The notes under the pieces: model-generated
The model's database searches: none
What the model was told of the DNA's origin: nothing
The model's input: the letters and a program-made list of their open reading frames with translations, nothing else
Shown: in pieces, positions 52,369-61,014 of the stretch
How the letters are laid out: each line of letters begins with the position of its first letter
How positions within the stretch are numbered: the first letter of the stretch is position 1
Program-made: the position numbers and the translations under genes
NCBI RefSeq assembly: GCF_000517125.1
Contig: NZ_KI912156.1
Location: 188,290 to 252,289 of the forward strand
Direction: 5' to 3'
Origin: Arthrobacter sp. MA-N2
GTDB taxonomy: Bacteria > Actinomycetota > Actinomycetes > Actinomycetales > Micrococcaceae
DNA length: 64,000 bases

Positions 52369-52770
52369 ATGGCATTGATAGCTCCCCGCGTGACTCCCGG
52401 CTTGGCCCCGGACGACGCCCGGAACCTGGCACGCTCGCTCCAGGACAGCAACGACATCACCGTTTTCGTGGACGGCACCGTTCACCGGCTGCCAGATGAG
52501 GCCAGGGACGCCGTGGTCGACCTCCTTGGCCGGCTAGGCCGCGGCGAAGCAGTGACGGTCAGTAGCGTGGAGGAAATGCTCACGACGTCGCGGGCGGCTG
52601 AACTTGCGGGAATCTCGCACACCTACCTGCGCAACATGACCGATCGTGGCGAAATCCCTGTCGAATACCGCGGAACGCACCGCCGCATCCGGCTCGCGGA
52701 CATCATGGCGTGGCTGGAGACGCAGAAGAGCAAGAAGCCTGCGGCGGACGGGGAAAGCACCAGCGAGTAG
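52369..52770 (+). CDS. Excisionase-like HTH protein (PIN-antitoxin-like), without toxin
   Basis: 133 residues. The C-terminal half is a MerR-like winged helix of the excisionase type: TTSRAAELAGISHTYLRNMT with GEIPVEYRGTHRRIRLADIM. The N-terminal half, with VDGTVHRLPDEARDAVVDLL, resembles the toxin-facing part of antitoxins that normally precede a PIN-domain toxin gene. Here no PIN gene follows; the riboswitch region comes next. It could be an orphan antitoxin or a DNA-binding regulator. Confidence 0.65.
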   Translation: MALIAPRVTPGLAPDDARNLARSLQDSNDITVFVDGTVHRLPDEARDAVVDLLGRLGRGEAVTVSSVEEMLTTSRAAELAGISHTYLRNMTDRGEIPVEYRGTHRRIRLADIMAWLETQKSKKPAADGESTSE

Positions 52771-52950
52771 CGAAGAGGCGGCTCTTCGACGGTAGAGCTC
52801 GCCGCCGCCGGGGTCACCCGCCCCGCGCCTGTCGGGGACTCACGGAGAAGGAATACCGGCCATCCGCCCCGTTACCCAAATGTGACTTTACCGAGCGGCT
52901 GTTGTAACGTCGAGTGCGCGACCCAATCCCCAGCGGGTCGCTTCCGGGCT

Positions 52951-53108
52951 GACGCCGAGCTCTGCCGCAACCCGGAATCCGCCAGAATCGCGGCAGAGAC
53001 GGGGGACCCAGAGTCTCCGGGCCTAGTTCTCCATGGGCCCTTGGGGTGAAGCCGCCACGCGCGGCCGGACGGCCTCGTCCGAACCCGACAGCTAACCTCG
53101 AAGGCGTT
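52951..53108 (+). promoter_or_regulatory. ydaO-yuaA (c-di-AMP) riboswitch
   Basis: The conserved landmarks of the actinobacterial class appear in order: GACGCCGAGCTCTGCCG at 52951, CGGCAGAGACGGGGGACCCA ending at 53010, GGGGTGAA at 53043-53050, and CAGCTAACCTCGAAGGCG ending at 53106. ACGCC at 52952-52956 pairs with GGCGT at 53103-53107 to close P1. A ribosome site (AGAGG) lies directly after P1, so translation could be controlled. In many actinobacteria this RNA regulates cell-wall hydrolases. Confidence 0.87.
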
Positions 53109-53122
53109 GAGAGGCAATCACC

Positions 53123-54094
53123 ATGTCCCCAACCATGGACCAGCCTCGTCGTGCCCAAGTGGCGCGCGAGCGCACAAAACCAAGCGGACGCCGTCGTGCC
53201 GAAGGCAGCGCCCCGTTCATTCCGGCGCCAGTATCTGAGCCTTCACGTTCGACGGCGGTACCCACCACCCGCGCGGCCGCCCGAGCAGCCGAACGGAAAC
53301 GAGCGGCTCAAACCAGCGAGACTGCAGCCATAACGATGATCGCCACCGAGGCCACCGCGGAAGCGCCCACGGCCTCGCGTCCCAACCATGCTCCGGCGTC
53401 CTTCACCGGTTCGTCGTTCAGCCAGGAACCGCATACCGTCCTCAAGAAGACTGCAACCGTCCGGACGATGAGCCACCGGATGGTTATGGTGACAGGAGCC
53501 CTGGGCATCTTGCTGGCGGCAGCTTCCGTCAGCCAGGCCCTCGAGCTGCCCTTCTTCGGGCACGAATCCCCGGCCCAAGACGTGTCCACAGCAAATACCG
53601 AAGCGTCCCCCCTGTCCGGACCCCCCTCCGCAGCGGCCAGCGTCTCCCCCACCGCAACCGCTTCACTTTCGGCAGCCACGCCAACCGCCAAAGCAGGTCA
53701 AACCGCGGAGCCGGCGCAACCCCCGCGCGGCACGGCCGCCGTCGCACCTTCCAGCGTTCCGGCACCGTCACTCTCGGTTCAGGTTCCTTCGGTCATACCG
53801 TCAACCGTGCCCCCGATCCTTGCTCCCGCGCCAGCCGTTCCCGCCCCCGCTCAGCCGGCTCCTGCCCCCGGCCAGGTTCCACCGGTCACGGTCACACCGG
53901 CCCCAACCCCGACGCCGGAACCGAGCGACCCGTCCTCTCCGTCCCCCTCGCCGAGCGACCCGTCCTCTCCGACGCCGCCAGATCACTCGAGGCCACCGGG
54001 AAAGCGCAGCGCCTCGACGGGTTCACCGCAGCCCACTCAGTCAGGGCTGGACCTGGGCGCAATTTTGGACGCGGCGAGCCAGGCACTGCAGTGA
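53123..54094 (+). CDS. c-di-AMP-riboswitch-controlled Pro/Ser/Ala-rich membrane protein
   Basis: 323 residues, function unknown. A basic N-terminus of about 115 residues with QVARERTKPSGRRRAEG is followed by a single helix (RMVMVTGALGILLAAASVSQ) at about residue 120. A low-complexity region rich in Pro, Ala, Ser and Thr runs from about 140 to 310, with the exact repeat SDPSSPSPSPSDPSSPTPP, and SGLDLGAILDAASQALQ ends the protein. No hydrolase, Rpf, NlpC/P60 or SLT domain is visible, though genes behind this riboswitch usually encode one. It may be a cell-wall-spanning anchor. Confidence 0.8.
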   Translation: MSPTMDQPRRAQVARERTKPSGRRRAEGSAPFIPAPVSEPSRSTAVPTTRAAARAAERKRAAQTSETAAITMIATEATAEAPTASRPNHAPASFTGSSFSQEPHTVLKKTATVRTMSHRMVMVTGALGILLAAASVSQALELPFFGHESPAQDVSTANTEASPLSGPPSAAASVSPTATASLSAATPTAKAGQTAEPAQPPRGTAAVAPSSVPAPSLSVQVPSVIPSTVPPILAPAPAVPAPAQPAPAPGQVPPVTVTPAPTPTPEPSDPSSPSPSPSDPSSPTPPDHSRPPGKRSASTGSPQPTQSGLDLGAILDAASQALQ

Positions 54095-54237
54095 GGATGG
54101 GACCGCACAAAACACCTTCAGTCCAGTGGCACGGGCAGTGTTGCGCACGCCCCTGGATGCCAGCGGTTCAACGCCGTCCGGACCGTTGGCACTGCGGCCT
54201 CCGGTTGAGGTTGTTAAGGCACTAAGCCGGCGCAACC

Positions 54238-55482
54238 TCAGATCCGCGGTCGCACAGCCCACCGCCGGGCCTTCAACGCCGCGTGCAACTCAAGCCGAAT
54301 CACACCGTTCAGAGGATCAGCACCAATGAGCTGCCGCACCCGGGCCAGCCGGTTGTAGATACTGCTTCGATGCAGATGCATCGTCGCGGCCACCTCCTGC
54401 ACCGAGCCGTCGCCGTCGTAGAGCAGTTCGAGCACGGGCAAGAGCTCCCCGTTGCGGTCGGCATCCTCGATCGCCTGGAAGTTGGACGAGCTCGAATCGT
54501 CCCAACCGCCGGGCGCCTGCAAGCGCTCGAATAGTTGGTAGATTCCTGCCGCGCGGCTGTCCACGAGTTCGCCGAGTCGAGGATCGACGGCGGCCGCCTG
54601 GGCCGCGAGCTTCGATTGGCGGTACGCCCGCCCTAGTTGGCGGATGACCGAGAACGGTTCGCTGATGCCCAAAATGACCCGGTCCACCCTCCGGCCGGCC
54701 CGCTTGGCGAGCTCCAGCTGATAATGGACCAGGACCTGGGCGTGTTCGGCCCTGCCAGCGGTTTCGCGGAACAACAAGACCGCATGCGTCTCCGTGCCGG
54801 CGCTGAAAAGCACGGAGTCGACGCCGATGGTTGCCTGTAGCGCGGCGGAACGGTGCGTCAAGGTGGCCGCGATGGGATCGGTGACCCCGCCGCTGTTCTC
54901 CGCGTCGAGCACGGTCACCAGTTGCCACGGACCCCTGCCTTGGATTTCCTTCCATCCGGCCACTGCTGCCACGGCGTTGGATTCGCCGTGGCATGCGGCC
55001 AGGAAGTCGTGCTCCCGCTGACGCCGGAACTCGGACTCCGCAGTGTTTGAATCGAGCAGCAGCCCCGCAAGGAGGTCCAACTCATCCCGGACGCCCGGCA
55101 GCTGGGCGAGGATCGCCGTCGCCGTTTGCTCGTCAAGGTCCTGTTGGACCCACAGGTATCCCACGCGGAAACCGCGGACCAGCAGCGGGACGCAGACGCG
55201 CCCCACCATGCCGAGTTCTTCGTTGGCAGGCACGACGACGGGACGCACCGCCGTGGCGATGCCGTGCGAGAGCTGCCATGCACTGACGTCCAACGGGACC
55301 CTCTTGCTCAGCAGGAAATTCACGCGCACCCGGTCAGCGTGGGACTGGTTGGAACTGTAGGCGAGGAGGACGCCGTCGAGATCTTCCAGGGACAGGCCGC
55401 GGCCCAACTTGAGCGCGACATCCTCGACGATCTTTTCCACGTCCTGCTGCATGGAGGAAAGACTACTTTGCTCGACGAACAT
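54238..55482 (-). CDS. PucR-family regulator, probable activator of ald
   Basis: About 414 residues. The C-terminal HTH is VQEVAATMHLHRSSIYNRLARVR, diagnostic of the PucR group, with a GGDEF-like-fold middle region (RAGRRVDRVILGISEPF, RQLGRAYRQSKLAAQA) before it and a sensory N-terminus. It is divergent from alanine dehydrogenase, the same arrangement as Bacillus AdeR, a PucR-family activator of ald. The start 55482 (MFVEQ) is preferred by an upstream AGGTG; 55452 and 55530 are alternatives. Confidence 0.82.
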   Translation of the reverse strand: MFVEQSSLSSMQQDVEKIVEDVALKLGRGLSLEDLDGVLLAYSSNQSHADRVRVNFLLSKRVPLDVSAWQLSHGIATAVRPVVVPANEELGMVGRVCVPLLVRGFRVGYLWVQQDLDEQTATAILAQLPGVRDELDLLAGLLLDSNTAESEFRRQREHDFLAACHGESNAVAAVAGWKEIQGRGPWQLVTVLDAENSGGVTDPIAATLTHRSAALQATIGVDSVLFSAGTETHAVLLFRETAGRAEHAQVLVHYQLELAKRAGRRVDRVILGISEPFSVIRQLGRAYRQSKLAAQAAAVDPRLGELVDSRAAGIYQLFERLQAPGGWDDSSSSNFQAIEDADRNGELLPVLELLYDGDGSVQEVAATMHLHRSSIYNRLARVRQLIGADPLNGVIRLELHAALKARRWAVRPRI

Positions 55483-55670
55483 CAGGCGACACCTGACGCT
55501 TCCAGCATCGACAAATGTCGAGTCTACCAAGGCAAAAACCTTGAAATCATGCGGAAGTCCGCTAAGGCGGCTATCACCTTTCGTGTCGCCTGCCTCACAG
55601 CGGATTTATTCTGGAAACACAGTCCCCCCGCAGAAAAAGGCCGTTGAAGCCTTCGAACATGGAGCCCAAA

Positions 55671-56789
55671 ATGATTATCGGTGTCCCCAAAGAGATCAAG
55701 AACAACGAATTCCGCGTTGCCATCACCGCCGCGGGGGTTCACGAGTTCCGCACCCACGGACACACCGTGTTGGTCGAGCGGGGCGCAGGCGTGGGCTCCG
55801 GCATCACAGACGAGGAATACGCGGTTGCCGGCGCGGAAATCGTAGCCGAAGCCGACGACGTCTGGGCACGCGCCGACATGGTCATGAAGGTCAAGGAACC
55901 CATCAAGGCCGAATACCACCGCTTCCGCAAGGGCCTGATCCTCTTCACCTACCTGCACCTCGCGGCGGAACCTGAACTGACCCAGGAACTCATCAACTCC
56001 GGCGTCACGGCCATCGCCTACGAAACCGTCCAGGACGGCCGCACCCTTCCCCTCCTGGCACCGATGTCCGAGGTCGCCGGCCGCCTGTCGGTCGTCGTCG
56101 GCGCCTCCTCCCTCATGGCTCCGGCCGGTGGCAAAGGCGTGCTGCTGGGCGGCGTTCCGGGTGTCCGCCCCGCCAAAGTCGTTGTCCTCGGCGCCGGCGT
56201 CGCCGGAACCAACGCCGCCGCCATGGCCCTGGGCCTCGGCGCCGACGTCACCATCATGGACATCAACATCAACCGCCTGCGCGAACTCGATGCCCTCTAC
56301 CAAGGCCGCCTGAAGACGGTCGCTTCCAACGCCTACGAAATCGAAAAGTCCGTCATCGACGCGGACCTCGTCATCGGATCCGTCCTGATCCCGGGCGCCA
56401 AGGCCCCCAAACTGGTCACCAACGAACTGGTCTCCCGCATGAAGCCCGGCTCCGTGCTCGTGGACATCGCCGTAGACCAGGGCGGCTGCTTCGAGGACAC
56501 CCACCCCACCACCCACCAGGAACCCACCTACAAGGTCCACAACACCATCTTCTACTGCGTCGCCAACATGCCCGGCGCCGTTCCGAACACCTCCACCTAC
56601 GCACTGACCAACGTCACCCTGCGCTACGCCGTGGCCCTGGCCAACCTCGGCGTCAAGGCCGCGTTCGACCGCGACCCCGCCCTCGCAGCCGGCCTCAACA
56701 TCGCCGCAGGCAAGGTCACACACCGCTCGGTATCCGAAGCACACGGCTTGCCCCTCGTGGCCGACTGGCACCAACTGGTCTCCGCATAG
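55671..56789 (+). CDS. ald: Alanine dehydrogenase
   Basis: 372 residues, starting MIIGVPKEIKNNEFRVA as in the family, with the catalytic Lys/His region VMKVKEPIKAEY and FTYLHLAAEPELT, and the Rossmann GAGVAGTNAAAMALGLGADV. It interconverts alanine with pyruvate and ammonia using NAD. ATG 55671 has GGAG seven bases upstream; two in-frame ATG codons lie a little earlier. Confidence 0.95.
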   Translation: MIIGVPKEIKNNEFRVAITAAGVHEFRTHGHTVLVERGAGVGSGITDEEYAVAGAEIVAEADDVWARADMVMKVKEPIKAEYHRFRKGLILFTYLHLAAEPELTQELINSGVTAIAYETVQDGRTLPLLAPMSEVAGRLSVVVGASSLMAPAGGKGVLLGGVPGVRPAKVVVLGAGVAGTNAAAMALGLGADVTIMDININRLRELDALYQGRLKTVASNAYEIEKSVIDADLVIGSVLIPGAKAPKLVTNELVSRMKPGSVLVDIAVDQGGCFEDTHPTTHQEPTYKVHNTIFYCVANMPGAVPNTSTYALTNVTLRYAVALANLGVKAAFDRDPALAAGLNIAAGKVTHRSVSEAHGLPLVADWHQLVSA

Positions 56790-56802
56790 CTTTTAACGAG
56801 CC

Positions 56803-56847
56803 CGACGGCGGGGTGCGGCTTCCTTGGGAAGCGGCACCCCGCCGTCG
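56803..56847 (+). terminator. Hairpin terminator after ald
   Basis: CGACGGCGGGGTGC pairs with GCACCCCGCCGTCG (14 bp) around a GGCTTCC...GCG loop, followed by TGGTTT. It also serves the convergent sigma/anti-sigma operon. Confidence 0.75.
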
Positions 56848-56867
56848 TGGTTTAAGTGGTTACGCCG

Positions 56868-57590
56868 TTACGGTTTGACCGGGTTGCCCGGGAGAATCAC
56901 CGAGGGAACGGGCTGAGGCAATGGGAGCGCGGGGCTGGGGAGAGCGGGCGTCGGAATCGTCCCCGGTGAAGGCCGGCCCTTCGCTACGTCTTGCAGTCCT
57001 TTGTGTGGATCGGCCCGGGAACCCGGTGCTGTGGTCCCGGGAGTCGAATGCGACGTGGGATGCGCGCTGCTGCCGGGAGTGTCCGGGCTGCTCGGCACCG
57101 GAGTGGGCGATACGGGAACGCTGGGCTCGCGGCTCGGCGTGGGACCCTGTTCCGAAGGTGTCCCCTGCTCTCGTGGAGCGTTGCCGCCCGATCCGGGGGT
57201 GAGCTGTTTGACGACGGACCCCACTGCAGCGCCCAGATGCTCGATGGTGCCCGGGATGCCGCCGTCGGACGCCGCGGCGGCCGTGGCCCCGGCCGCCAGG
57301 GACGCTGCCACGGCAACGGCAGCGAAGGTCATGCGGCCCTTCCTACGACGACGGGCCGCCAATTCGTCAACAGGTGCGGCCGCGCCAACCGCTGCAGCCG
57401 CGAAAGGGACAGCCGCGACGCGTGCAGGCACCATCAGGGCTTGCACGGCGGCCGACGGCTCCGGCCGCGCGCCCGCGAGGGCGCGTAGTTCCAGCAGCTC
57501 GGCCCGGATCTCGTACGCTTCGTCGAGTCCGGCATCAGCAAGCAAGCGGTCGATGCCCTGCTCGCCACAGGATGCGGATTTTTCGCTCAT
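56868..57590 (-). CDS. Anti-sigma-factor-like membrane protein
   Basis: 240 residues. A cytoplasmic N-terminus of about 85 residues ends in ARRRRKGRM before a helix (TFAAVAVAASLAAGATAAAA), and a Pro/Ser/Thr-rich extracytoplasmic tail follows. Its ATG overlaps the TGA of the ECF sigma gene, which makes it the probable anti-sigma partner by position. No zinc-binding HxxxCxxC motif is seen, so the family is not certain. Confidence 0.6.
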   Translation of the reverse strand: MSEKSASCGEQGIDRLLADAGLDEAYEIRAELLELRALAGARPEPSAAVQALMVPARVAAVPFAAAAVGAAAPVDELAARRRRKGRMTFAAVAVAASLAAGATAAAASDGGIPGTIEHLGAAVGSVVKQLTPGSGGNAPREQGTPSEQGPTPSREPSVPVSPTPVPSSPDTPGSSAHPTSHSTPGTTAPGSRADPHKGLQDVAKGRPSPGTIPTPALPSPALPLPQPVPSVILPGNPVKP

Positions 57591-58138
57591 GGTGTGCCGT
57601 TCCTTAGTAGTGCACGTTCTCTGAGTGCACTCAATGCCCTGCGCTGCAACTGCTTCACGGCTCCTTGGGACTTGCCCATGATGTCCGCTGTTTCTTCTAC
57701 CGAGAGGTCCGCCACGACCCTTAGTGCCAGGACCTCGCGGTAGTCGGTGCTGAGGTCGGCGAGTAACTCGGTCACGCCCAGTCCGTCCCCATGTCCGAAT
57801 GCCTGGTCCTCCGCCGAAGGCGCACTCCGCGAGTCCAGATCTGGTTCGTAGGGCGCGGAATCCGGAGTCCGCTCGCGCTTGCGGTAATGATCCACCATCC
57901 GGGCATGCGCGATCGAGAAGAGTAGGGTCTTGGCCCCCTGGAGGCCTCCGCGGAGGGAATCCAGTTTGGGATAGAGGGCCAGGAACACGTCTTGCGTGAC
58001 TGCTTCCGGATCGTCTACGCCGCGGGCGCGCAGGTATCCAAGGACCTGTCCGGAAAAGTTGTTGTAGGCAGCTGTGAAGAGCAGGGCAGGTTCATCCTCG
58101 TCCGCCTGCAAATATTCGTCAGCCAAAGGGTCAAGCAC
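57587..58138 (-). CDS. ECF-family RNA polymerase sigma factor
   Basis: 183 residues with sigma regions 2 and 4: AAYNNFSGQVLGYLRARGVD, DPEAVTQDVFLALYPKLDSL with LFSIAHARMVDHYRKRER, then DYREVLALRVVADLSVEETA and IMGKSQGAVKQLQRRALSAL. The GTG at 58138 is chosen for the GGAGGGG upstream; the frame is open to 58159. It is followed by an anti-sigma-like gene and preceded by a secreted Ala-rich protein on the same strand. Confidence 0.9.
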   Translation of the reverse strand: MLDPLADEYLQADEDEPALLFTAAYNNFSGQVLGYLRARGVDDPEAVTQDVFLALYPKLDSLRGGLQGAKTLLFSIAHARMVDHYRKRERTPDSAPYEPDLDSRSAPSAEDQAFGHGDGLGVTELLADLSTDYREVLALRVVADLSVEETADIMGKSQGAVKQLQRRALSALRERALLRNGTP

Positions 58139-58216
58139 CCGCGACCCCTCCATTCCCACGCAGCACGGTCATCTTCCTTGGCCTGGGAAAAGACCACTGC
58201 TGCCGTCTGTTGCGTT

Positions 58217-58250
58217 GCGGGGCTCCCTGTCAAAAGCCAAGGAGCCCCGC
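58217..58250 (-). terminator. Hairpin between the Ala-rich protein and the sigma gene
   Basis: GCGGGGCTCC and GGAGCCCCGC form a 10-bp perfect stem around a 14-nt loop. It lies after the stop of the upstream gene on the minus strand and suggests the sigma gene has its own promoter. Confidence 0.65.
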
Positions 58251-58271
58251 CGTTCAAGCGTAGCCGCGGTG

Positions 58272-58961
58272 TTACGGGCGGACAGAATCGGCCGGCACGT
58301 GCACGGGCGTGGTGGGAACCTGCGACGGCACTGCGGGAACCGCCGGTACAGCCGGTACAGCCGGGGTGGACGGCCCTGCGGGAACGGCCGGCACGGCGGG
58401 GGTGGCCGGCAGTGCCGCGGTTCCGTCGGCGTCGGCCTTGGCGGAAGCAGAACCATCGGCCTTCAGCCCGGCAGCCTTGCCCTCGGTGACCACGGTTGCG
58501 CAGTGTGCCTTGACGTTGGCTTCGCCGCCGGCGGCGACAACCAGGGAGGAGTAGCCGGGAACCTTGGTGTCAGCTTTCAGGCCACCGTTGAGCAGGGCGG
58601 TGCAAAGGCCGAATGCTTCAGGAGCGGTGGCTTTGGCCGAGGTGGCGGCTGCGGTGGCCTGAGACTTCGCATCGTCCGCGGCGTCAGTGGCCTTCGCCGT
58701 GGCGTCGGCAGCGGCTTCAGTGGCTTTGGAAGTCGCAGTCTTGGAGGCGTCTGCGGCCTTGGACTCTGCAGTCTTGGAGGCGTCTGCTGCGTTGGAGGCG
58801 ATCGGCGCAGGAGCTCCGACGAGGTCATGGGCGCTCTTCTGCAGATCGCCGGGAAGCGCTCCGTTGAAGGCTGCGACGCCGGTTCCGCCAACCGCTACAG
58901 CTCCGGCGGCAAGGACGCTGGCGGCGATTTTGCTGGTGGCAAGGACAGTGAACAAGGACAT
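58272..58961 (-). CDS. Secreted alanine-rich hypothetical protein
   Basis: 229 residues. A signal-like N-terminus (SLFTVLATSKIAASVLAAGA) is followed by a hydrophilic Ala/Lys/Thr-rich region with heptad-like repeats (ADASKTAESKAADASKTATS) that could form a coiled coil. A small globular segment with two Cys (FGLCTALLNGG, VKAHCATVV) follows, then a VPAVPA-repeat tail. No family recognised. It lies upstream of the sigma/anti-sigma pair. Confidence 0.7.
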   Translation of the reverse strand: MSLFTVLATSKIAASVLAAGAVAVGGTGVAAFNGALPGDLQKSAHDLVGAPAPIASNAADASKTAESKAADASKTATSKATEAAADATAKATDAADDAKSQATAAATSAKATAPEAFGLCTALLNGGLKADTKVPGYSSLVVAAGGEANVKAHCATVVTEGKAAGLKADGSASAKADADGTAALPATPAVPAVPAGPSTPAVPAVPAVPAVPSQVPTTPVHVPADSVRP

Positions 58962-59120
58962 GAAACCCTCCGACAAACGTTTTGGGACTATTCCGGCGGC
59001 GGCTTCGTTGCTACCGGACGATCAGCGCGGACGTGGCCCGCACTCCCCTTACATCGCTGGCGGTCCCGGCGAGGTTACGCCTGATCCAAGAAATTTTCCC
59101 CCTCCTCTTCGCGTCCTCTT

Positions 59121-59185
59121 CGCGCGAACTGGCAGCAGTTGACCTTTCCCAAGCGGTTTGGGGTCACCTGCTGCCAGTTCGCGCG
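59121..59185. repeat. Long imperfect palindrome, 65 nt
   Basis: The 18-nt arms CGCGCGAACTGGCAGCAG (59121-59138) and CTGCTGCCAGTTCGCGCG (59168-59185) pair perfectly. GACC/GGTC and CCCAA/TTGGG extend the stem inward. It sits three bases after the oxidoreductase stop. It is a terminator-like hairpin without a U-tract, or an interspersed repeat. Confidence 0.8.
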
Positions 59186-59188
59186 GGT

Positions 59189-60235
59189 CTAGGCGAGGGC
59201 TCTGGCCTGCTCGATCAGCTTGAGTACCTCGACTGGCCCGGCCGGATCCACCGGGAGCGGCAAAGCAGAGGTGGCGCCGCCGTCGGCGATCTTCTCCGCC
59301 AGGATCCGGTAGAACTCCTGGTAGGCGCCGCGCTCCGTGGGAACGGTGGTCCGGACGCCGTCGATTTCCAGGGTGCCGTAGTGCTGTGGATCGTCGACGC
59401 CGTAGCCGTCGTCCGTCGGGAGTCCGCCCGCCACGATGAACGGCTCCTGCGGATCGATTCCGTACTTGACGAAGCCGCCCTTGCTGCCCAGGATGCGAAA
59501 CCGTGGAGCGTGAAGCCGGCTGTTGACGTTCATCGCCACGTGGCTGATCAGGCCGGAAACGTGCTTCAGGACAAGGAAAACGTCGTCATCAGCCTTCTCT
59601 TGGGGCCGTCGCGCCAGGATTTCGGCATAAGTAACCTCGGCGGGGCCGAACATCTGCAGGGACAAGTCCAGCAAATGGGTGCCAAGGTCGAAAAGCAGTC
59701 CGCCGCCGTCGTCGACCGTGGCGCTTGCCTTCCACGCTTTGCTGATGGCAGGCGCCCACCGCTCCATGGAGGCTTCGCAACGCATGACCTCGCCCAGGGT
59801 TCCGGAGTCGAGGAGTTTCTTCACAGTCAGCGCATCGCCGTCCCAGCGGCGGTTTTGGTAGACCGTGAGCACCCGTCCCAGCCGCCCGGCCAGTTCAACC
59901 AGCTCCTGCCCCTGCGCGCTGGTCACGGCGAACGGCTTGTCCACGACGACGTCGAGCCCGGCTTCCAGCGCGGCCTTCGCGAGCGGGTGGTGGGTCGCGG
60001 GCGGCGTGCCAAGGACCACGAGATCCAGTTCATCGGCGAGCGCCAGGACGTCATCCGCACCGTCCACGATCTTCGTGCCAGGATACCGCTCCTGCGCTTT
60101 GGCTCTGCGGCCCGCGTCCGAGGTGGCGATGACGGCAAGGGAATACGCGGGGTGGGCGGCGATGAACGGAGCATGAAAGACGCTGCCCGAAAGGCCGTAG
60201 CCGACGACGGCGGTGCGGATGGCTGTGTGGGTCAT
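59189..60235 (-). CDS. Gfo/Idh/MocA-family oxidoreductase
   Basis: 348 residues. The N-terminal Rossmann fold has IRTAVVGYGLSGSVFHAPFI and GTPPATHHPLAKAALEAGLDVVVDKP with the conserved EKP-like VDKP motif, and the C-terminal domain has GLLFDLGTHLLDLSLQMFG. It oxidises or reduces a sugar or inositol-like substrate with NAD(P). It is 48 bases downstream of a TetR gene on the same strand. Confidence 0.9.
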   Translation of the reverse strand: MTHTAIRTAVVGYGLSGSVFHAPFIAAHPAYSLAVIATSDAGRRAKAQERYPGTKIVDGADDVLALADELDLVVLGTPPATHHPLAKAALEAGLDVVVDKPFAVTSAQGQELVELAGRLGRVLTVYQNRRWDGDALTVKKLLDSGTLGEVMRCEASMERWAPAISKAWKASATVDDGGGLLFDLGTHLLDLSLQMFGPAEVTYAEILARRPQEKADDDVFLVLKHVSGLISHVAMNVNSRLHAPRFRILGSKGGFVKYGIDPQEPFIVAGGLPTDDGYGVDDPQHYGTLEIDGVRTTVPTERGAYQEFYRILAEKIADGGATSALPLPVDPAGPVEVLKLIEQARALA

Positions 60236-60283
60236 GCCGCTACGCTATCGGGCCGAGGGAGCCTGGCGAAGGTCGTGTCAGTG

Positions 60284-60898
60284 TCACCGCAACAATCGGG
60301 TGACGAGCTCGCGCCATGAGGCGGCCAAGCGTTCCGGCGTGATGCCGTGCTCCCGGAGGGAATGGAGCATGCGCTCGGGGTCCAGGGTGGCGCCGAGTGA
60401 ATGGGCCAGCAGCCACGGATCCCGGCTGAGGCCGGCTTCCCGCAGCAGCATCTCGATGTGCCGGTGCCACAAGACCACTGGCGGGGCGTCGTGCCGGTTT
60501 TGCGGGGAATGCTCAGCCGCGGCACGGGCCAGCTCACCGTACTCTTCGACGTATTTGATGCGGGCCTCGCCGAAGGCAATGAGCCGCTCAAGTGGAGGTG
60601 CTCCCGGACCGAGCGGCGGCGGACCGAAGATGAACTGGCGTTGGAAGTCCTCCTCGGAATCGCTCAGGAGGGTAGTCATAAGTCCCGCCCTGCTGCCAAA
60701 GCGACGGAAGACCGTGCCCTTCCCGACGTCGGCACGGCAAGCGAGCATGTCCATGGTGACGGCGTCCACACCGTGCTCTGCCACCAGTTCCCTGGCAGCT
60801 TGGAGGAGCCGTTCGCGGTTGCGCGCGGCGTCGCTACGCTCCGGCGGGGCCCCCGAAGGAAACTCGGGCCGGATGGGGATGAGGCTCACAAGAAACAT
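60284..60898 (-). CDS. TetR-family transcriptional regulator
   Basis: 204 residues. HTH: GVDAVTMDMLACRADVGKGTVFRRFGSRAGLMTT. It is divergent from an FMN reductase gene across a palindrome, so it probably controls that gene and itself, and perhaps the oxidoreductase downstream. Confidence 0.88.
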   Translation of the reverse strand: MFLVSLIPIRPEFPSGAPPERSDAARNRERLLQAARELVAEHGVDAVTMDMLACRADVGKGTVFRRFGSRAGLMTTLLSDSEEDFQRQFIFGPPPLGPGAPPLERLIAFGEARIKYVEEYGELARAAAEHSPQNRHDAPPVVLWHRHIEMLLREAGLSRDPWLLAHSLGATLDPERMLHSLREHGITPERLAASWRELVTRLLR

Positions 60899-60916
60899 TC
60901 TAGCCTCGGGAATATT

Positions 60917-60936
60917 AACCGGACCGTAGTCCGTTT
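60917..60936. promoter_or_regulatory. Probable TetR operator
   Basis: AACCGGAC-CGTA-GTCCGTTT is a near-perfect palindrome (7 of 8 per arm) 19 bases upstream of the TetR start and 79 bases before the FMN reductase start. Confidence 0.65.
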
Positions 60937-61014
60937 AGCTCTAGTGAAGGCAGAAAATGCCTCAGAAACCGAGCGCCTGCGGCACCGTCCGCGGCCAGAC
61001 CCCAAGGAGTTCCT

